The notes under the pieces were generated by a model, which did not search any database, was not told the origin of the DNA, and saw only the letters and a program-made list of their open reading frames with translations. The position numbers and the translations under genes were made by a program. Positions 39,773 through 48,760 of a stretch of DNA of 64,000 bases are shown one piece after another. Origin of the DNA: JAOXRU01 sp965247735 (GTDB lineage: Bacteria > Bacteroidota > Bacteroidia > Flavobacteriales > Flavobacteriaceae); assembly GCA_965247735.1 (NCBI GenBank), contig CBDFHN010000002.1:4154001-4218000 (forward strand), given 5' to 3'. Position 1 is the first letter of the stretch. Each line of letters opens with the position of its first letter.

Positions 39773-40992
39773 AATTTTTTAATGGTGTTTTTGGAAAGTT
39801 TTTCCTCAGCGTAATCTTTTGTGATTCTAAGCTTAGTTTCTTCCATACTTGGAAGTTCAAACATGGCATCGGTTAGGATGGCTTCGCAAAGCGATCGCAG
39901 TCCACGTGCTCCTAGTTTGTATTCTATAGCTTTTTCTACAATATAGTCTAATGCACCATCGGTAGCAGAAAACTCAATATTATCCATCTCAAATAATTTT
40001 TCGTACTGCTTCATAATAGCATTTTTAGGCTCTGTTAAGATAGCTCTAAGTGTTTTGCTATCTAATGGATCCATATGCGTTAAAACAGGAAGACGTCCAA
40101 TAATTTCTGGTATAAGACCAAAATCTTTTAAATCTTTTGGAATAATATACTGCAACAGATTGCTTTGGTCAATGGCATCATCTTCTTTGGAAGCGCTATA
40201 TCCTACAGCTTGCATGTTTAGTCTTTTGGTAATAGCTCTTTCAATACCATCAAAAGCGCCACCAGCAATAAACAGGATGTTTTCTGTGTTTACTTCAATA
40301 AACTTTTGGTCTGGATGTTTTCTTCCTCCTTTTGGTGGAACATTAACAACAGTACCTTCTAAAAGTTTAAGCAATGCTTGTTGCACACCTTCACCAGAGA
40401 CATCTCTAGTGATGGAAGGGTTATCACCTTTACGTGCTATTTTGTCTATTTCATCAATAAAAACAATACCACGTTCCGCTTTTTCAAGGTTATAGTCAGC
40501 AGCTTGTAATAAACGTGTAAGTATGCTTTCTACATCTTCACCTACATAACCAGCTTCGGTAAGTACAGTGGCGTCAACAATTGCTAAAGGAACGTTTAGC
40601 ATTTTTGCTATCGTTTTAGCCATTAATGTTTTACCTGTACCAGTAGCACCAACCATAATGATATTGCTTTTCTGAATCTCAATATCTTCTTCAGTATTTG
40701 CTGGCTGTAACAATCTCTTATAGTGATTGTAAACGGCAACGGACATTACTTTTTTGGTACTTCCTTGCCCAATAATATATTGATCTAAAAAGCTTTTAAT
40801 TTCTTGCGGTTTTTTTAATATCAATTCAGAAGATAACTCTTCATTTCCAGATTGTTTCGATTCTTCTACTACAATACCGTGGGCTTGCTCAATACATCTG
40901 TCGCAGATGTGTGCATCTAAACCTGCAATAAGTAAGCTTGTTTCAGGTTTTTTTCTCCCGCAAAAAGAACATTCTAAATTCTCTTTTCCCAT
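39757..40992 (-). CDS. clpX: ClpX, ATPase and specificity subunit of ClpXP protease
   Basis: This 411-aa AAA+ unfoldase has an N-terminal C4 zinc-binding domain (CSFCGRKK...HICDRCIEQ, about residues 9-40), Walker A GATGTGKT (about 116-123), pore loop GYVGEDVE, Walker B FIDEIDKI and the late LGARGLRSL sensor-2 arginine region. It unfolds tagged proteins and feeds them to ClpP. It lies 11 bp downstream of clpP and is followed by a terminator whose loop contains its stop codon. Confidence 0.96.
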   Translation of the reverse strand: MGKENLECSFCGRKKPETSLLIAGLDAHICDRCIEQAHGIVVEESKQSGNEELSSELILKKPQEIKSFLDQYIIGQGSTKKVMSVAVYNHYKRLLQPANTEEDIEIQKSNIIMVGATGTGKTLMAKTIAKMLNVPLAIVDATVLTEAGYVGEDVESILTRLLQAADYNLEKAERGIVFIDEIDKIARKGDNPSITRDVSGEGVQQALLKLLEGTVVNVPPKGGRKHPDQKFIEVNTENILFIAGGAFDGIERAITKRLNMQAVGYSASKEDDAIDQSNLLQYIIPKDLKDFGLIPEIIGRLPVLTHMDPLDSKTLRAILTEPKNAIMKQYEKLFEMDNIEFSATDGALDYIVEKAIEYKLGARGLRSLCEAILTDAMFELPSMEETKLRITKDYAEEKLSKNTIKKLKAVS

Positions 40993-41003
40993 GTTTTTTC
41001 TCT

Positions 41004-41678
41004 TTAGTTACGTACTAAAATCTCATCTATCATACCATATTTCTTAGCTTCATCTGCTTTCATCCAATAATCTCTATCACTATCTTTATAGACCTTATCG
41101 AATTTTTGACCAGAATGATTTGCTATAATATGGTACAATTCGTCTTTTAATTTCATTATTTCTCTTGCCGTAATTTCAATATCACTAGCCTGACCTTGAG
41201 CACCACCTAATGGTTGGTGAATCATAACTCTTGAATGTGTTAATCCACTACGTTTTCCTTTGGTTCCTGCACATAACAGTACAGCAGCCATAGAAGCAGC
41301 AATACCTGTACAGATAGTTGATACATCTGGTTTTATAAATTGCATAGTATCATAAATACCAAGACCCGCATATACACTTCCTCCAGGAGAGTTAATGTAA
41401 ATTTGTATGTCTTTACTAGCATCAGTACTTTCTAAAAATAAAAGCTGTGCCTGAATGATATTTGCAATATGGTCATCAATTCCTGTACCCATGAAAATAA
41501 TCCTGTCCATCATCAACCTAGAAAAAACATCCATCTGAGAAACATTTAACTGACGTTCTTCCATAATATATGGAGTCATGCCAATAGGATTTAATGAACT
41601 AACGATTTTATCGTAGTACATGTTGTTGATTCCGTGATGTTTAGTCGCAAATTTTTTAAATTCTTTACCGTAATTCAT
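41004..41678 (-). CDS. clpP: ClpP, ATP-dependent protease catalytic subunit
   Basis: This 224-aa serine protease has the catalytic Ser in CTGIAASMAAVLLCAG, His in RVMIHQPLGGAQGQASDIEI, and Asp near KVYKDSDRDYWM. The N-terminal extension of about 25 residues is longer than in E. coli and is probably processed. It forms the tetradecameric chamber used with ClpX, encoded 11 bp downstream. The upstream gene tig is separated by a hairpin at 41708-41734. Confidence 0.96.
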   Translation of the reverse strand: MNYGKEFKKFATKHHGINNMYYDKIVSSLNPIGMTPYIMEERQLNVSQMDVFSRLMMDRIIFMGTGIDDHIANIIQAQLLFLESTDASKDIQIYINSPGGSVYAGLGIYDTMQFIKPDVSTICTGIAASMAAVLLCAGTKGKRSGLTHSRVMIHQPLGGAQGQASDIEITAREIMKLKDELYHIIANHSGQKFDKVYKDSDRDYWMKADEAKKYGMIDEILVRN

Positions 41679-41707
41679 CTTTTATTTGAATTTTTTTAAA
41701 TAAATAA

Positions 41708-41734
41708 GGCGTTATGTCTCTATGAGATAACGCC
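41708..41734 (-). terminator. Hairpin between tig and clpP
   Basis: GGCGTTA (41708-41714) pairs with TAACGCC (41728-41734), with TCTC/GAGA inside. On the minus strand it is followed by TTATTTATTT rather than a pure U-run. It may partly end the tig transcript while allowing some reading into clpP. Confidence 0.6.
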
Positions 41735-41765
41735 CTAAAGATACTTTTTATTTTCTAAAAAAGAT

Positions 41766-43088
41766 TTATCCGTATACTTCTTTAACGAAATTTTCGTAAG
41801 AAATATCCTTCATTTTTAGATTTGCCTTTTCTTTATAGAAGGTAATTAGTTTTTGACTCATTAATTGCTCAGACAATCTTTTTACTTCATCTTCATTAGA
41901 TAATACTCTTGCAGAGATGTTGTCTAATTCTTCTTCTTTTGGGTCTAATTGACCAAATTGAGCCATTTGAGTTCTAATGAATCCTTTTGCAAATTCTTTA
42001 AGTTCATCAAATTGCACTTGAAGTTCGTTATCATTTATGATTTTTCCTTCAATAAGTTGATATCTTAACCCCTTTTCTGCTTTTTCATATTCTACAGCAG
42101 CTTCTTCATCAGTTAATGGGTTTTCGCCAGTAACCTTAATCCATTTGGTTAAAAAGGCTGAAGGAAGATTAAATTTTGTATCAGCAATTAAAGCTTCAGT
42201 AATATCATTTAATAATCTCTGATCTGCTTGTTGCTCAAATTGTTTTTCTGAATCTTCTTTGATCTTGTTTTTTAGCTCGTCAGCACTTGTTACGGTGTCT
42301 TTACCAAAAAGTTTGTCAAATAATTCTTGATCTAATTCTGCAAGCTCTCTAGTATTAATCTCTTCAATTGTAAAACTAACTTCTACATTAAGATCACTAG
42401 CTGCATCTTGCTCTATTTTAAGGTGATTAACCAAATCTTGAGCGTCACTAAATAAGCTTTTAGTTTTTAACGTAATTACATCACCAATTTTAGCACCTAT
42501 AAATTTATCAGTATTCTTTTTGCCTTTAATTTTGTCTAAAGTAAGTGTAGTTTTATTGTCAATACCTTCTTCTTCATTAGCGAAAGTACCAGTAACTTCT
42601 TCGTCTTTTGTTACAGTATCAGCAGCAATAATTTTTCCATATTGTTTTTGGATACGCTCTACTTGCTCATCTAACATTTTGTTGTCAGCTGTGATATTGT
42701 ATTGCGTTATTGCCTTTTTAGTTTTTAGACTAACATCAAATTTTGGTGCTAATCCTAATTCAAATTCAAAAGAATAATTATCTGTATCCCAGTCAAAATT
42801 ATCTTGACCTTTTGGAAGTGGATTTCCAAGAACATCAAGTTTTTCTTCTGTTAAGTATTTATTTAAGGAATCTTGAAGAAGCTTGTTTACTTCATCAACC
42901 AATATTGCTTTACCATACTGCTTTTTTACTAATCCCATCGGTACATGACCTTTTCTGAATCCTGGAATGTTAGCTTGCTTACGGTAATCTTTAAGAATCT
43001 CTTCTACTTTATCAGTATAATCTTCCTTGTTAATATCTACTTTAACAATAGCATTTAACTCGTCTATTTGCTCTTTTGAAATATTCAT
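41766..43088 (-). CDS. tig: Trigger factor (ribosome-associated chaperone)
   Basis: This 440-aa protein opens MNISKEQIDELNAIVKVDIN as flavobacterial trigger factors do. The ribosome-binding motif region is NIPGFRKGHVPMGLVKKQYG (about residues 36-55), a divergent PPIase-like middle domain is about 150-240, and a helical C-terminal chaperone domain follows. It binds nascent chains at the ribosome exit. The frame is open to 43127, but ATG 43088 is the family start. It lies upstream of clpP-clpX, the usual order. Confidence 0.94.
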   Translation of the reverse strand: MNISKEQIDELNAIVKVDINKEDYTDKVEEILKDYRKQANIPGFRKGHVPMGLVKKQYGKAILVDEVNKLLQDSLNKYLTEEKLDVLGNPLPKGQDNFDWDTDNYSFEFELGLAPKFDVSLKTKKAITQYNITADNKMLDEQVERIQKQYGKIIAADTVTKDEEVTGTFANEEEGIDNKTTLTLDKIKGKKNTDKFIGAKIGDVITLKTKSLFSDAQDLVNHLKIEQDAASDLNVEVSFTIEEINTRELAELDQELFDKLFGKDTVTSADELKNKIKEDSEKQFEQQADQRLLNDITEALIADTKFNLPSAFLTKWIKVTGENPLTDEEAAVEYEKAEKGLRYQLIEGKIINDNELQVQFDELKEFAKGFIRTQMAQFGQLDPKEEELDNISARVLSNEDEVKRLSEQLMSQKLITFYKEKANLKMKDISYENFVKEVYG

Positions 43089-43124
43089 TCTTCTTTGTGA
43101 ATTTGTATTAAAATATTTGGGTGG

Positions 43125-43155
43125 CAAAAGTACAACATTTTATGATGTTGACCAA
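43125..43155 (-). promoter_or_regulatory. tig promoter
   Basis: On the minus strand TTG (43153-43155) and TACTTTTG (43125-43132) are separated by 20 nt, matching TTG-N17-23-TAnnTTTG. The -7 element is 36 bp upstream of the tig ATG. Confidence 0.65.
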
Positions 43156-43189
43156 GTTTTTAATTGACTGAAATTCAAAGCATATGCCC

Positions 43190-43537
43190 TTATTTTTTGT
43201 CTTTTTTTAAAATTGAAAACAAAATCGATTGAAATAAAGATAATAATAGGCTAAATAAGAGCGCAATCCATATGCTAGAAACAGAAAAGCCACCAATGAG
43301 TTTATCGGCTAATAAAATAATACATGCATTAATAATTAATAAAAACAGCCCCAATGTGATTATGGTAACAGGAAGGGTAAGGATTACTAAAATTGGTTTT
43401 ACAAAAAAGTTTAAAAAACTAAGCGCTAATGCTACAATAATTGCTGTTGTATATGAATCTACGGCAACACCAGGTAGTAATTTTGATAAGGCTACAACTG
43501 CAATAGCTGTGAGTAATATTCTAAGTATATAGTTCAT
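43190..43537 (-). CDS. Phage-holin-family (PF04020-like) membrane protein
   Basis: This 115-aa protein has four predicted transmembrane helices. It matches the family labelled phage holin family/membrane protein of unknown function by its opening YILRILLTAIAVVALSKLLPGV, SFLNFFVKPILVILTLPVTI and TLGLFLLIINACIILLADKL. Despite the name, these are chromosomal proteins; no phage genes are nearby. ATG 43537 was preferred to the in-frame TTG at 43546. Confidence 0.85.
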   Translation of the reverse strand: MNYILRILLTAIAVVALSKLLPGVAVDSYTTAIIVALALSFLNFFVKPILVILTLPVTIITLGLFLLIINACIILLADKLIGGFSVSSIWIALLFSLLLSLFQSILFSILKKDKK

Positions 43538-43574
43538 GAGTATCAATTTTTAATATGTGTTATAAAAGTAAAAA

Positions 43575-43611
43575 AAAACATCTAAAAAGAATAATTCCTT
43601 TTAGATGTTTT
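43575..43611 (-). terminator. Terminator of the GDSL gene
   Basis: AAAACATCTAAAAAG and CTTTTAGATGTTTT form a long hairpin with an 8-nt loop, followed by a T-run on the minus strand (and As/Ts on both sides). It lies 21 bp after the GDSL gene stop. Confidence 0.75.
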
Positions 43612-43632
43612 TTAAAACGGTTGTTTGTGTTT

Positions 43633-45201
43633 CTAGTTAAAATACAAACCAGTATATGATATAGGGTCTACTTCTGATAAATTAGATCCGTATTTTTCAT
43701 TAATTGCCTTAGTAAATGCGTTAGCAAGAATAGCGTAACCTCTTGGAGAAGGATGTACACCATCTAAAGAAAAACCACCTCCACTTACAAAAGTGGCAGA
43801 AACAGTTGTTCCATTGATATTCATACCGCTTTCAAAAAGTGTTTTCATTAGTGCTTCTGCATCAACAAATGCTAAATCAAAAGTAGTTGCTGCATTTTTT
43901 ATCGTTACGTTATACGCGTTTTTTGCTGTTTCTACTTTTAATTGCTCTTCTGGTGTTAATACCCATTTATCTTCTAGTGGCCAAGTGATGCCGTTAACTG
44001 CTAATTGACCAGCATTAGCATCAGGTAGCCCAAAGCCTTTTAAGGTAGCAAAGGCGTCTGTGTTAAGTGTTGCAATAGCATTTTGTGCTGGCAAAACTAT
44101 TAAGTCATCTGCCGTAGCTTGTCTAGACTGTCTGTATACAAATGCTAAAACCGTAGCTGTAGGTTCGTCTAATCCTCCAAGCATTAATGCGCCTTTTATT
44201 TGAGCAGAAAGATCTGCTAAGTCCTCATCATAGATTACTACTGGGCTTGCTGCTGTAGTGGAAAATGTTATTTTTCTTTCTGGAACACCTAGAGCGTCAA
44301 AAACCATGTTTAATCCAGCAAATGTAGCATTCAATGTTGGTATCTGTGGGCCAAAAGCCTCGTTAAGCGGACTCAATGGTGCATGTGGTACTGTCGTAAA
44401 ATACGGAATAGTAGTAATATCTGGTAGGTTTGCGACAACACCTTCAGCTCCGCCTGATGTTAGCGTAGCTAATATACCTTGGTAAATTCCTTGAAAAGCC
44501 GCTGGATCTGTAATATCATTTGACTCATATGTTGAAGGATCTGGATTTCCAGTTCTATCTATTCCATCTCCTCCATTAGTAGCATAGCTAAGAATATCAT
44601 TAGCACCTATCCATAACGAGAAAAATGTTGGATTTTGTCCCATAGCATCTCCAAGAACAGTAGCAGTTGGGCTAGAAGCAAATCTTATAAAATAAGGGTT
44701 AGCATCTGGTAATGCAGCAAGTGCTCCATAACCAGCAACGCCTAAGTGATAACTTTTTGCTCCAGGAACTCCCATATTATTAAAAGAACCTGTAAGAACA
44801 GTAGTAATGTCTGTAGTTCCATCACCTGTTAAGCGTTTAGGGCCAGGGATGGAAAAATCCATGACAAATCTGTTTTCAAAACCAGGTAATGGGCTGCCAC
44901 CAATTAGTAATCCTCCTAAGTTATCTGCCATCAGAGGTTGGGTAAAAGTACCTCCACCAGCTAAAGCAAATTGCTGTGATAAAATATTAGGTAAGGAATT
45001 TTCTTGCCCCTGAGTCGTTAATGCCCCGTCAGCATAACCAGCTGTTAAAGAGTTTCCAACAGAAACATAGGTAGAAAAATCTGCTGTTCCACTAGTGTAT
45101 ACTATTGGATCAACAATTGGATCTGTGGTTGCTGCATCATCATCACTACTACAAGCTGCAACTAATGCGCCTATTAAAAATACGTATAGTCCTTTTTTCA
45201 C
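43633..45201 (-). CDS. SGNH/GDSL-type lipase/esterase lipoprotein
   Basis: This 522-aa lipoprotein has lipobox ALVAAC (Cys17) and then an acidic linker. YVSVGNSLTAGYADG is the GDSL block with nucleophile Ser51 (the motif reads GNSL). SLWIGANDILSYATNG is block III (GxND), and LDGVHPSPRGYAILANAF is the DxxH block V. It likely hydrolyses lipids or other esters at the outer membrane. The start codon is GTG. A full promoter and a 16-bp palindrome lie upstream; the same palindrome core lies upstream of etfB. Confidence 0.9.
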   Translation of the reverse strand: MKKGLYVFLIGALVAACSSDDDAATTDPIVDPIVYTSGTADFSTYVSVGNSLTAGYADGALTTQGQENSLPNILSQQFALAGGGTFTQPLMADNLGGLLIGGSPLPGFENRFVMDFSIPGPKRLTGDGTTDITTVLTGSFNNMGVPGAKSYHLGVAGYGALAALPDANPYFIRFASSPTATVLGDAMGQNPTFFSLWIGANDILSYATNGGDGIDRTGNPDPSTYESNDITDPAAFQGIYQGILATLTSGGAEGVVANLPDITTIPYFTTVPHAPLSPLNEAFGPQIPTLNATFAGLNMVFDALGVPERKITFSTTAASPVVIYDEDLADLSAQIKGALMLGGLDEPTATVLAFVYRQSRQATADDLIVLPAQNAIATLNTDAFATLKGFGLPDANAGQLAVNGITWPLEDKWVLTPEEQLKVETAKNAYNVTIKNAATTFDLAFVDAEALMKTLFESGMNINGTTVSATFVSGGGFSLDGVHPSPRGYAILANAFTKAINEKYGSNLSEVDPISYTGLYFN

Positions 45202-45226
45202 GTTTTTAGAGTTTTATGTGTTTACT

Positions 45227-45256
45227 CAAATTTACCTAAAATTATAAGATAAACAA
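45227..45256 (-). promoter_or_regulatory. Promoter of the GDSL gene
   Basis: Minus-strand TTG (45254-45256) and TAAATTTG (45227-45234) have a 19-nt spacer, an ideal Bacteroidota promoter. The -7 element ends 25 bp upstream of the GTG start. Confidence 0.7.
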
Positions 45257-45272
45257 TAAAATCCTTAAAAAA

Positions 45273-45288
45273 ATTATGCATGCATAAT
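45273..45288. promoter_or_regulatory. 16-bp perfect palindrome upstream of the GDSL gene
   Basis: ATTATGCATGCATAAT is its own reverse complement. Its centre lies about 79 bp before the GDSL start codon and 16 bp upstream of the -33 element. The core TATGCAYGCATAATAAA recurs at 62311-62327 upstream of etfB. Confidence 0.6.
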
Positions 45289-45300
45289 AAAACCCTGCTT

Positions 45301-46074
45301 TTATTGCGGATTTATAAAACTATTTACTTCGCTATAAAACTGTTTGGGATTTTCTGCATGCAACCAGTGTCCCGCATTGGCAACAGTACCTATTTTGGAA
45401 TTAGGAAAATGTACATTGATTAATTTAGTATCGTCTTCAAGGATATAGTCAGATTTTTCTCCTTTAAGGAATAAGGTTTCTCCGTTGTATATTAAATTTA
45501 AAGGTAATGCTTTCCCTATTTCTTCAATGTTTGTTATAAGGTCTTTAAGGTTGAAGCGTAAGGCAAGTTTCCCTTTTTCAATCCAATATAAGTTTTTTAG
45601 TAAAAATTGTCGTGTTCCAAAATCGCTAACAAATTCGCTTAGTTTTTCATCGGCAGCAGTTCTAGAGCTAATACTATTGAAATCTAATGCTGCTAGTCCT
45701 GCTAAGATTTGTTGATGGTGTGCCGGATAGTATTTTGGAGAAATATCCGCAATTATAAGCTTGTTTATAAGATTTGGGTATGTTGTTGCAAATTCCATTG
45801 CTGTTTTTCCTCCCATAGAATGTCCTAAAACAATGCAGTTTTCTAGTTTGTAATGCTCTATATAGTGTTTTAGGTCTGCTGTTAGGAGTTTATAGCTAAA
45901 TGTTTCAGAATGAAAACTTCTACCGTGGTTTCTCTGATCTATTAAATGTGCTTGAAAACCATTTTCAGAAAACAACTTCCCAAGTGTTTTCCAATTGTCG
46001 GACATACCAAGAAAACCATGTAAAATTAACAATGGTTTGCCTTCTCCAATAATTTTAGAATGTAATAATTGCAT
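45301..46074 (-). CDS. Alpha/beta hydrolase (YbfF-like esterase)
   Basis: This 257-aa alpha/beta hydrolase has oxyanion-loop ILHGFLGMSDNW (about residues 18-29), DQRNHGRS, nucleophile elbow GHSMGG (Ser about 101), and a late GHWLHAE for the catalytic His. The size and motifs suit YbfF-type thioesterase/esterases. It directly follows pdxJ with one base between the genes, so the two are co-transcribed. Confidence 0.88.
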   Translation of the reverse strand: MQLLHSKIIGEGKPLLILHGFLGMSDNWKTLGKLFSENGFQAHLIDQRNHGRSFHSETFSYKLLTADLKHYIEHYKLENCIVLGHSMGGKTAMEFATTYPNLINKLIIADISPKYYPAHHQQILAGLAALDFNSISSRTAADEKLSEFVSDFGTRQFLLKNLYWIEKGKLALRFNLKDLITNIEEIGKALPLNLIYNGETLFLKGEKSDYILEDDTKLINVHFPNSKIGTVANAGHWLHAENPKQFYSEVNSFINPQ

Positions 46075-46075
46075 G

Positions 46076-46789
46076 CTATTTAAGTTTACGAAGGTACATG
46101 TTAACTACATTTTCTAGCCCAAGATACAGCGATTCTGAGATTAGCGCATGGCCAATAGATACTTCCAGTAGATTAGGGATGCTATTTTTGAAAAATTCAA
46201 TATTGTCTAGGCTTAAATCGTGACCAGCATTAATTCCAATCGCTAATTCATCGGCAATTTTTGCAGCAGCAACAAAAGGAGCTATTCCGTCTTTGTTTCC
46301 TTTACTAAATTCTTCAGCAAAACTTTCTGTGTACAATTCTATTCTATCTGCTCCAGTTTTTTTTGCACCCTCTATCATGCCAATTACAGGATCAACAAAA
46401 ATGGAAGTTCTGATGTTGTTGTTTTTAAATTCTGAAATGACTTCAGAAAGAAAATCGTGATTTTTAATGGTGTCCCATCCTGCATTAGATGTTAATGCAT
46501 CTACAGCATCAGGGACTAAAGTGACTTGCGTAGGTTTTGTTTCTAGTACCAAGTCAATAAAGTTTTTAATTGGGTTTCCTTCAATATTATATTCTGTAGT
46601 AACAATAGTACTCAGATTTCTAGCGTCTTGATATCTAATATGTCTTTCGTCTGGTCTTGGATGAATGGTTATTCCTTCAGCTCCAAACTGTTCTATGTCT
46701 TTAACTACTGATATTAAATTTGGAGTGTTTCCCCCTCTTGAATTACGTAAAGTAGCAATTTTGTTTACATTAACACTTAATTTTGTCAT
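46076..46789 (-). CDS. pdxJ: Pyridoxine 5'-phosphate synthase (PdxJ)
   Basis: This 237-aa enzyme condenses 1-deoxyxylulose 5-phosphate with 3-amino-2-oxopropyl phosphate to form pyridoxine 5'-phosphate, in the DXP-dependent vitamin B6 pathway. Typical motifs are LSVNVNKIATLRNSRGG at the N-terminus, TIHPRPDERHIRYQDARNL with catalytic residues, TLVPDAVDALTSNAGWD, and IGINAGHDLSLDN. The upstream leader is about 180 nt if the TATTTTTG element at 46971-46978 is its promoter. Confidence 0.95.
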   Translation of the reverse strand: MTKLSVNVNKIATLRNSRGGNTPNLISVVKDIEQFGAEGITIHPRPDERHIRYQDARNLSTIVTTEYNIEGNPIKNFIDLVLETKPTQVTLVPDAVDALTSNAGWDTIKNHDFLSEVISEFKNNNIRTSIFVDPVIGMIEGAKKTGADRIELYTESFAEEFSKGNKDGIAPFVAAAKIADELAIGINAGHDLSLDNIEFFKNSIPNLLEVSIGHALISESLYLGLENVVNMYLRKLK

Positions 46790-47107
46790 CGCTTTATCTA
46801 AAAATAGGTTATGTCAATTAATTTATAGTTGCAAAGCAATAGTTAAGTTGTGCTGTGTTTATTTTTAATTCATCGATGCTTACATCAAAATATTAAAGTT
46901 TTTTACTATTCAACTTTATCTGCTAACTGCTTTACTTTATTTAAACTCTTATGTGAAAGAGTTTAATGTGCAAAAATACAAACTAATACCTGCTTTTTTC
47001 GATATAAATTGATTAATTTGCCTTGAAAAGTGCAGTTGTTTTTTATTTATCGTATAATAAGGAGTAAGTTGTTTTTTACAATAGTGATTAGTTAAAAAAA
47101 GATTTTT
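46790..47107. other. Divergent intergenic region pdxJ / CBS gene with a 10-bp hairpin
   Basis: TTAAACTCTT (46941-46950) and AAGAGTTTAA (46957-46966) are perfect inverted repeats with a 6-nt loop. The minus-strand -7 candidate TATTTTTG (46971-46978) follows 5 bp later. No gene is supported in these 318 bp. The dyad could be an operator for either direction. Confidence 0.5.
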
Positions 47108-47764
47108 ATGAATTTTTTAGAACATATATATAATGATATTTTGCCTTTGTCTCCAAAAGATGATATTAAAGAGGCAATAAATTATTTTAAAAATCATACC
47201 TGTACGCATATACCTGTAGTAGAAGAAGGAGTTTTGTTGGGGTTGTTGTCAGAAGTGGATTTACAGGTGTTTGAAGAAGGAAAGTTAGTTGTGAGTTACG
47301 CTCACGTTTATCAGCATTTTTTCGTATCTAAGGAGAGTAATTGGTTAGAAGTATTGCATAGTTTTGCAAAAAATGAAACTAATATAATGCCAGTATTAGG
47401 AATTAAAAATGACTATGTTGGATATTATGAACTTACTAATGTAATGAGTGTCTTTAGTGAAACACCATTTTTTAATGAGCCAGGTGGGGTTTTGATTGTA
47501 GAGAAGGGGATTAGAGATTATTCGTTTAGTGAAATCGCACAAATTACTGAAAGTAGTGGAGGAAAATTAATTGGCGCATTAGTTTCTGAGATGAGAGATG
47601 ATATGATTCAGGTTACCATAAAGTTAAGTTCTACTGGGTTAAATGAGGTAATGCAAACTTTTAGAAGGTATGGTTATGTTATCGTTTCTGGAACCAATTC
47701 AGATTTGTTTTTGGAAGATTTGAAAGATAGAGCTAATTATTTAAATAAATTTTTGAACTTATAG
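47108..47764 (+). CDS. CBS-domain protein
   Basis: This 218-aa protein has a CBS pair (about residues 5-125): PLSPKDDIKEAINYF...HIPVVEEGVLLGLLSEVDL is the first CBS motif and NIMPVLGIKNDYVGYYELTNVMSVF the second. A C-terminal ACT-like domain follows (about 140-215, GVLIVEKGIRDYSFSEIAQI, GGKLIGALVSEM). Such proteins bind adenine nucleotides as sensors. It starts 3 bp upstream of nadK, suggesting an energy or NAD(P)-related regulatory link. Confidence 0.85.
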   Translation: MNFLEHIYNDILPLSPKDDIKEAINYFKNHTCTHIPVVEEGVLLGLLSEVDLQVFEEGKLVVSYAHVYQHFFVSKESNWLEVLHSFAKNETNIMPVLGIKNDYVGYYELTNVMSVFSETPFFNEPGGVLIVEKGIRDYSFSEIAQITESSGGKLIGALVSEMRDDMIQVTIKLSSTGLNEVMQTFRRYGYVIVSGTNSDLFLEDLKDRANYLNKFLNL

Positions 47765-47767
47765 TTA

Positions 47768-48652
47768 ATGAAGATAGCGATTTACGGACAATATTTTGAG
47801 CAAAGCTCAGCTAAATGTCTTAATGAGGTTATAAGTATTTTGGCAGAGAACAATGTTATAGTTGTTTTTGAAGCAGCCTATTTGGAGATGGTGAAAAAAG
47901 TAATTCCCTTAAAAGTTGCTTATGCTACATTTGAGACTTATTTGGATATAAACGATTCTTTTGATTATTTTATTAGCATCGGTGGAGATGGTACCATCTT
48001 AAGAGCTATTACCTATATAAGAGACTCAGGAATTCCTATTTTAGGAGTTAATACTGGACGATTGGGCTTTTTGGCAACCGTAAAACGGGATGAAGTTACA
48101 AAAGCATTTCAAGAATTGTTTCAGAAAAAATATACCCTTGTAGACAGAGGTTTGCTAAAAATAACAATTAAAGAAAATGCTGCTGCGTTTAACGAGTTGA
48201 ATTTTGCCTTAAATGAAGTTACCGTAAGTAGAAAAAATACAACTTCTATGATTAGGGTTGCTACCTATTTGAATGGAGAATATTTAACTTCCTATTGGGC
48301 AGATGGACTTATAGTATCAACACCTACAGGATCTACAGGTTATTCTCTAAGCTGTGGAGGACCTGTAATAGCGCCCGATGCCAATTCTTTTGTGTTAACC
48401 CCAATAGCACCGCATAATTTAAATGCCAGACCACTGGTGATTCCAGATGATACAGAGATAAAATTAGTGGTTTCTGGAAGAGAAGAAACACATTTGGTTT
48501 CTTTAGATTCTCGAATAGCATCTGTAGAAAATGAAACAGAGATTCAAATACAAAAATCTGATTTTACTGTAAAAATGGTTGAATTTAATTCTGAACCTTT
48601 TTTTAAAACCCTAAGAAACAAGTTACTTTGGGGCGAGGATAAGCGCAATTAA
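47768..48652 (+). CDS. nadK: NAD kinase
   Basis: This 294-aa enzyme phosphorylates NAD to NADP. It has the GGDGTILRAI motif (about residues 72-81), NTGRLGFLATV, and STPTGSTGYSLSCGGPVIAP which forms the active site. Full length for the bacterial family. It lies 3 bp after the CBS gene, and the order CBS-nadK-DUF6089-uppS-bamA is common in flavobacteria. Confidence 0.95.
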   Translation: MKIAIYGQYFEQSSAKCLNEVISILAENNVIVVFEAAYLEMVKKVIPLKVAYATFETYLDINDSFDYFISIGGDGTILRAITYIRDSGIPILGVNTGRLGFLATVKRDEVTKAFQELFQKKYTLVDRGLLKITIKENAAAFNELNFALNEVTVSRKNTTSMIRVATYLNGEYLTSYWADGLIVSTPTGSTGYSLSCGGPVIAPDANSFVLTPIAPHNLNARPLVIPDDTEIKLVVSGREETHLVSLDSRIASVENETEIQIQKSDFTVKMVEFNSEPFFKTLRNKLLWGEDKRN

Positions 48653-48737
48653 CTCCTTTATAACAATAAATATACTTAAAAACTGTTTATCAAAGCAGAT
48701 AGCTTGGTGGTTATTACCGCTAAATAGATTTAATTTT

Positions 48738-48745
48738 TATATTTG
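48738..48745 (+). promoter_or_regulatory. -7 promoter element of the DUF6089-uppS-bamA group
   Basis: TATATTTG matches TAnnTTTG and lies 15 bp before ATG 48761. No good -33 TTG is seen. It marks a start within the otherwise collinear cluster. Confidence 0.5.
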
Positions 48746-48760
48746 CAAACTTTGATACTC

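Noticed and set aside
43190..43537. Phage holin as a sign of a prophage
   Set aside because: The family name is misleading. It is a single four-helix protein among housekeeping genes, with no other phage gene nearby.
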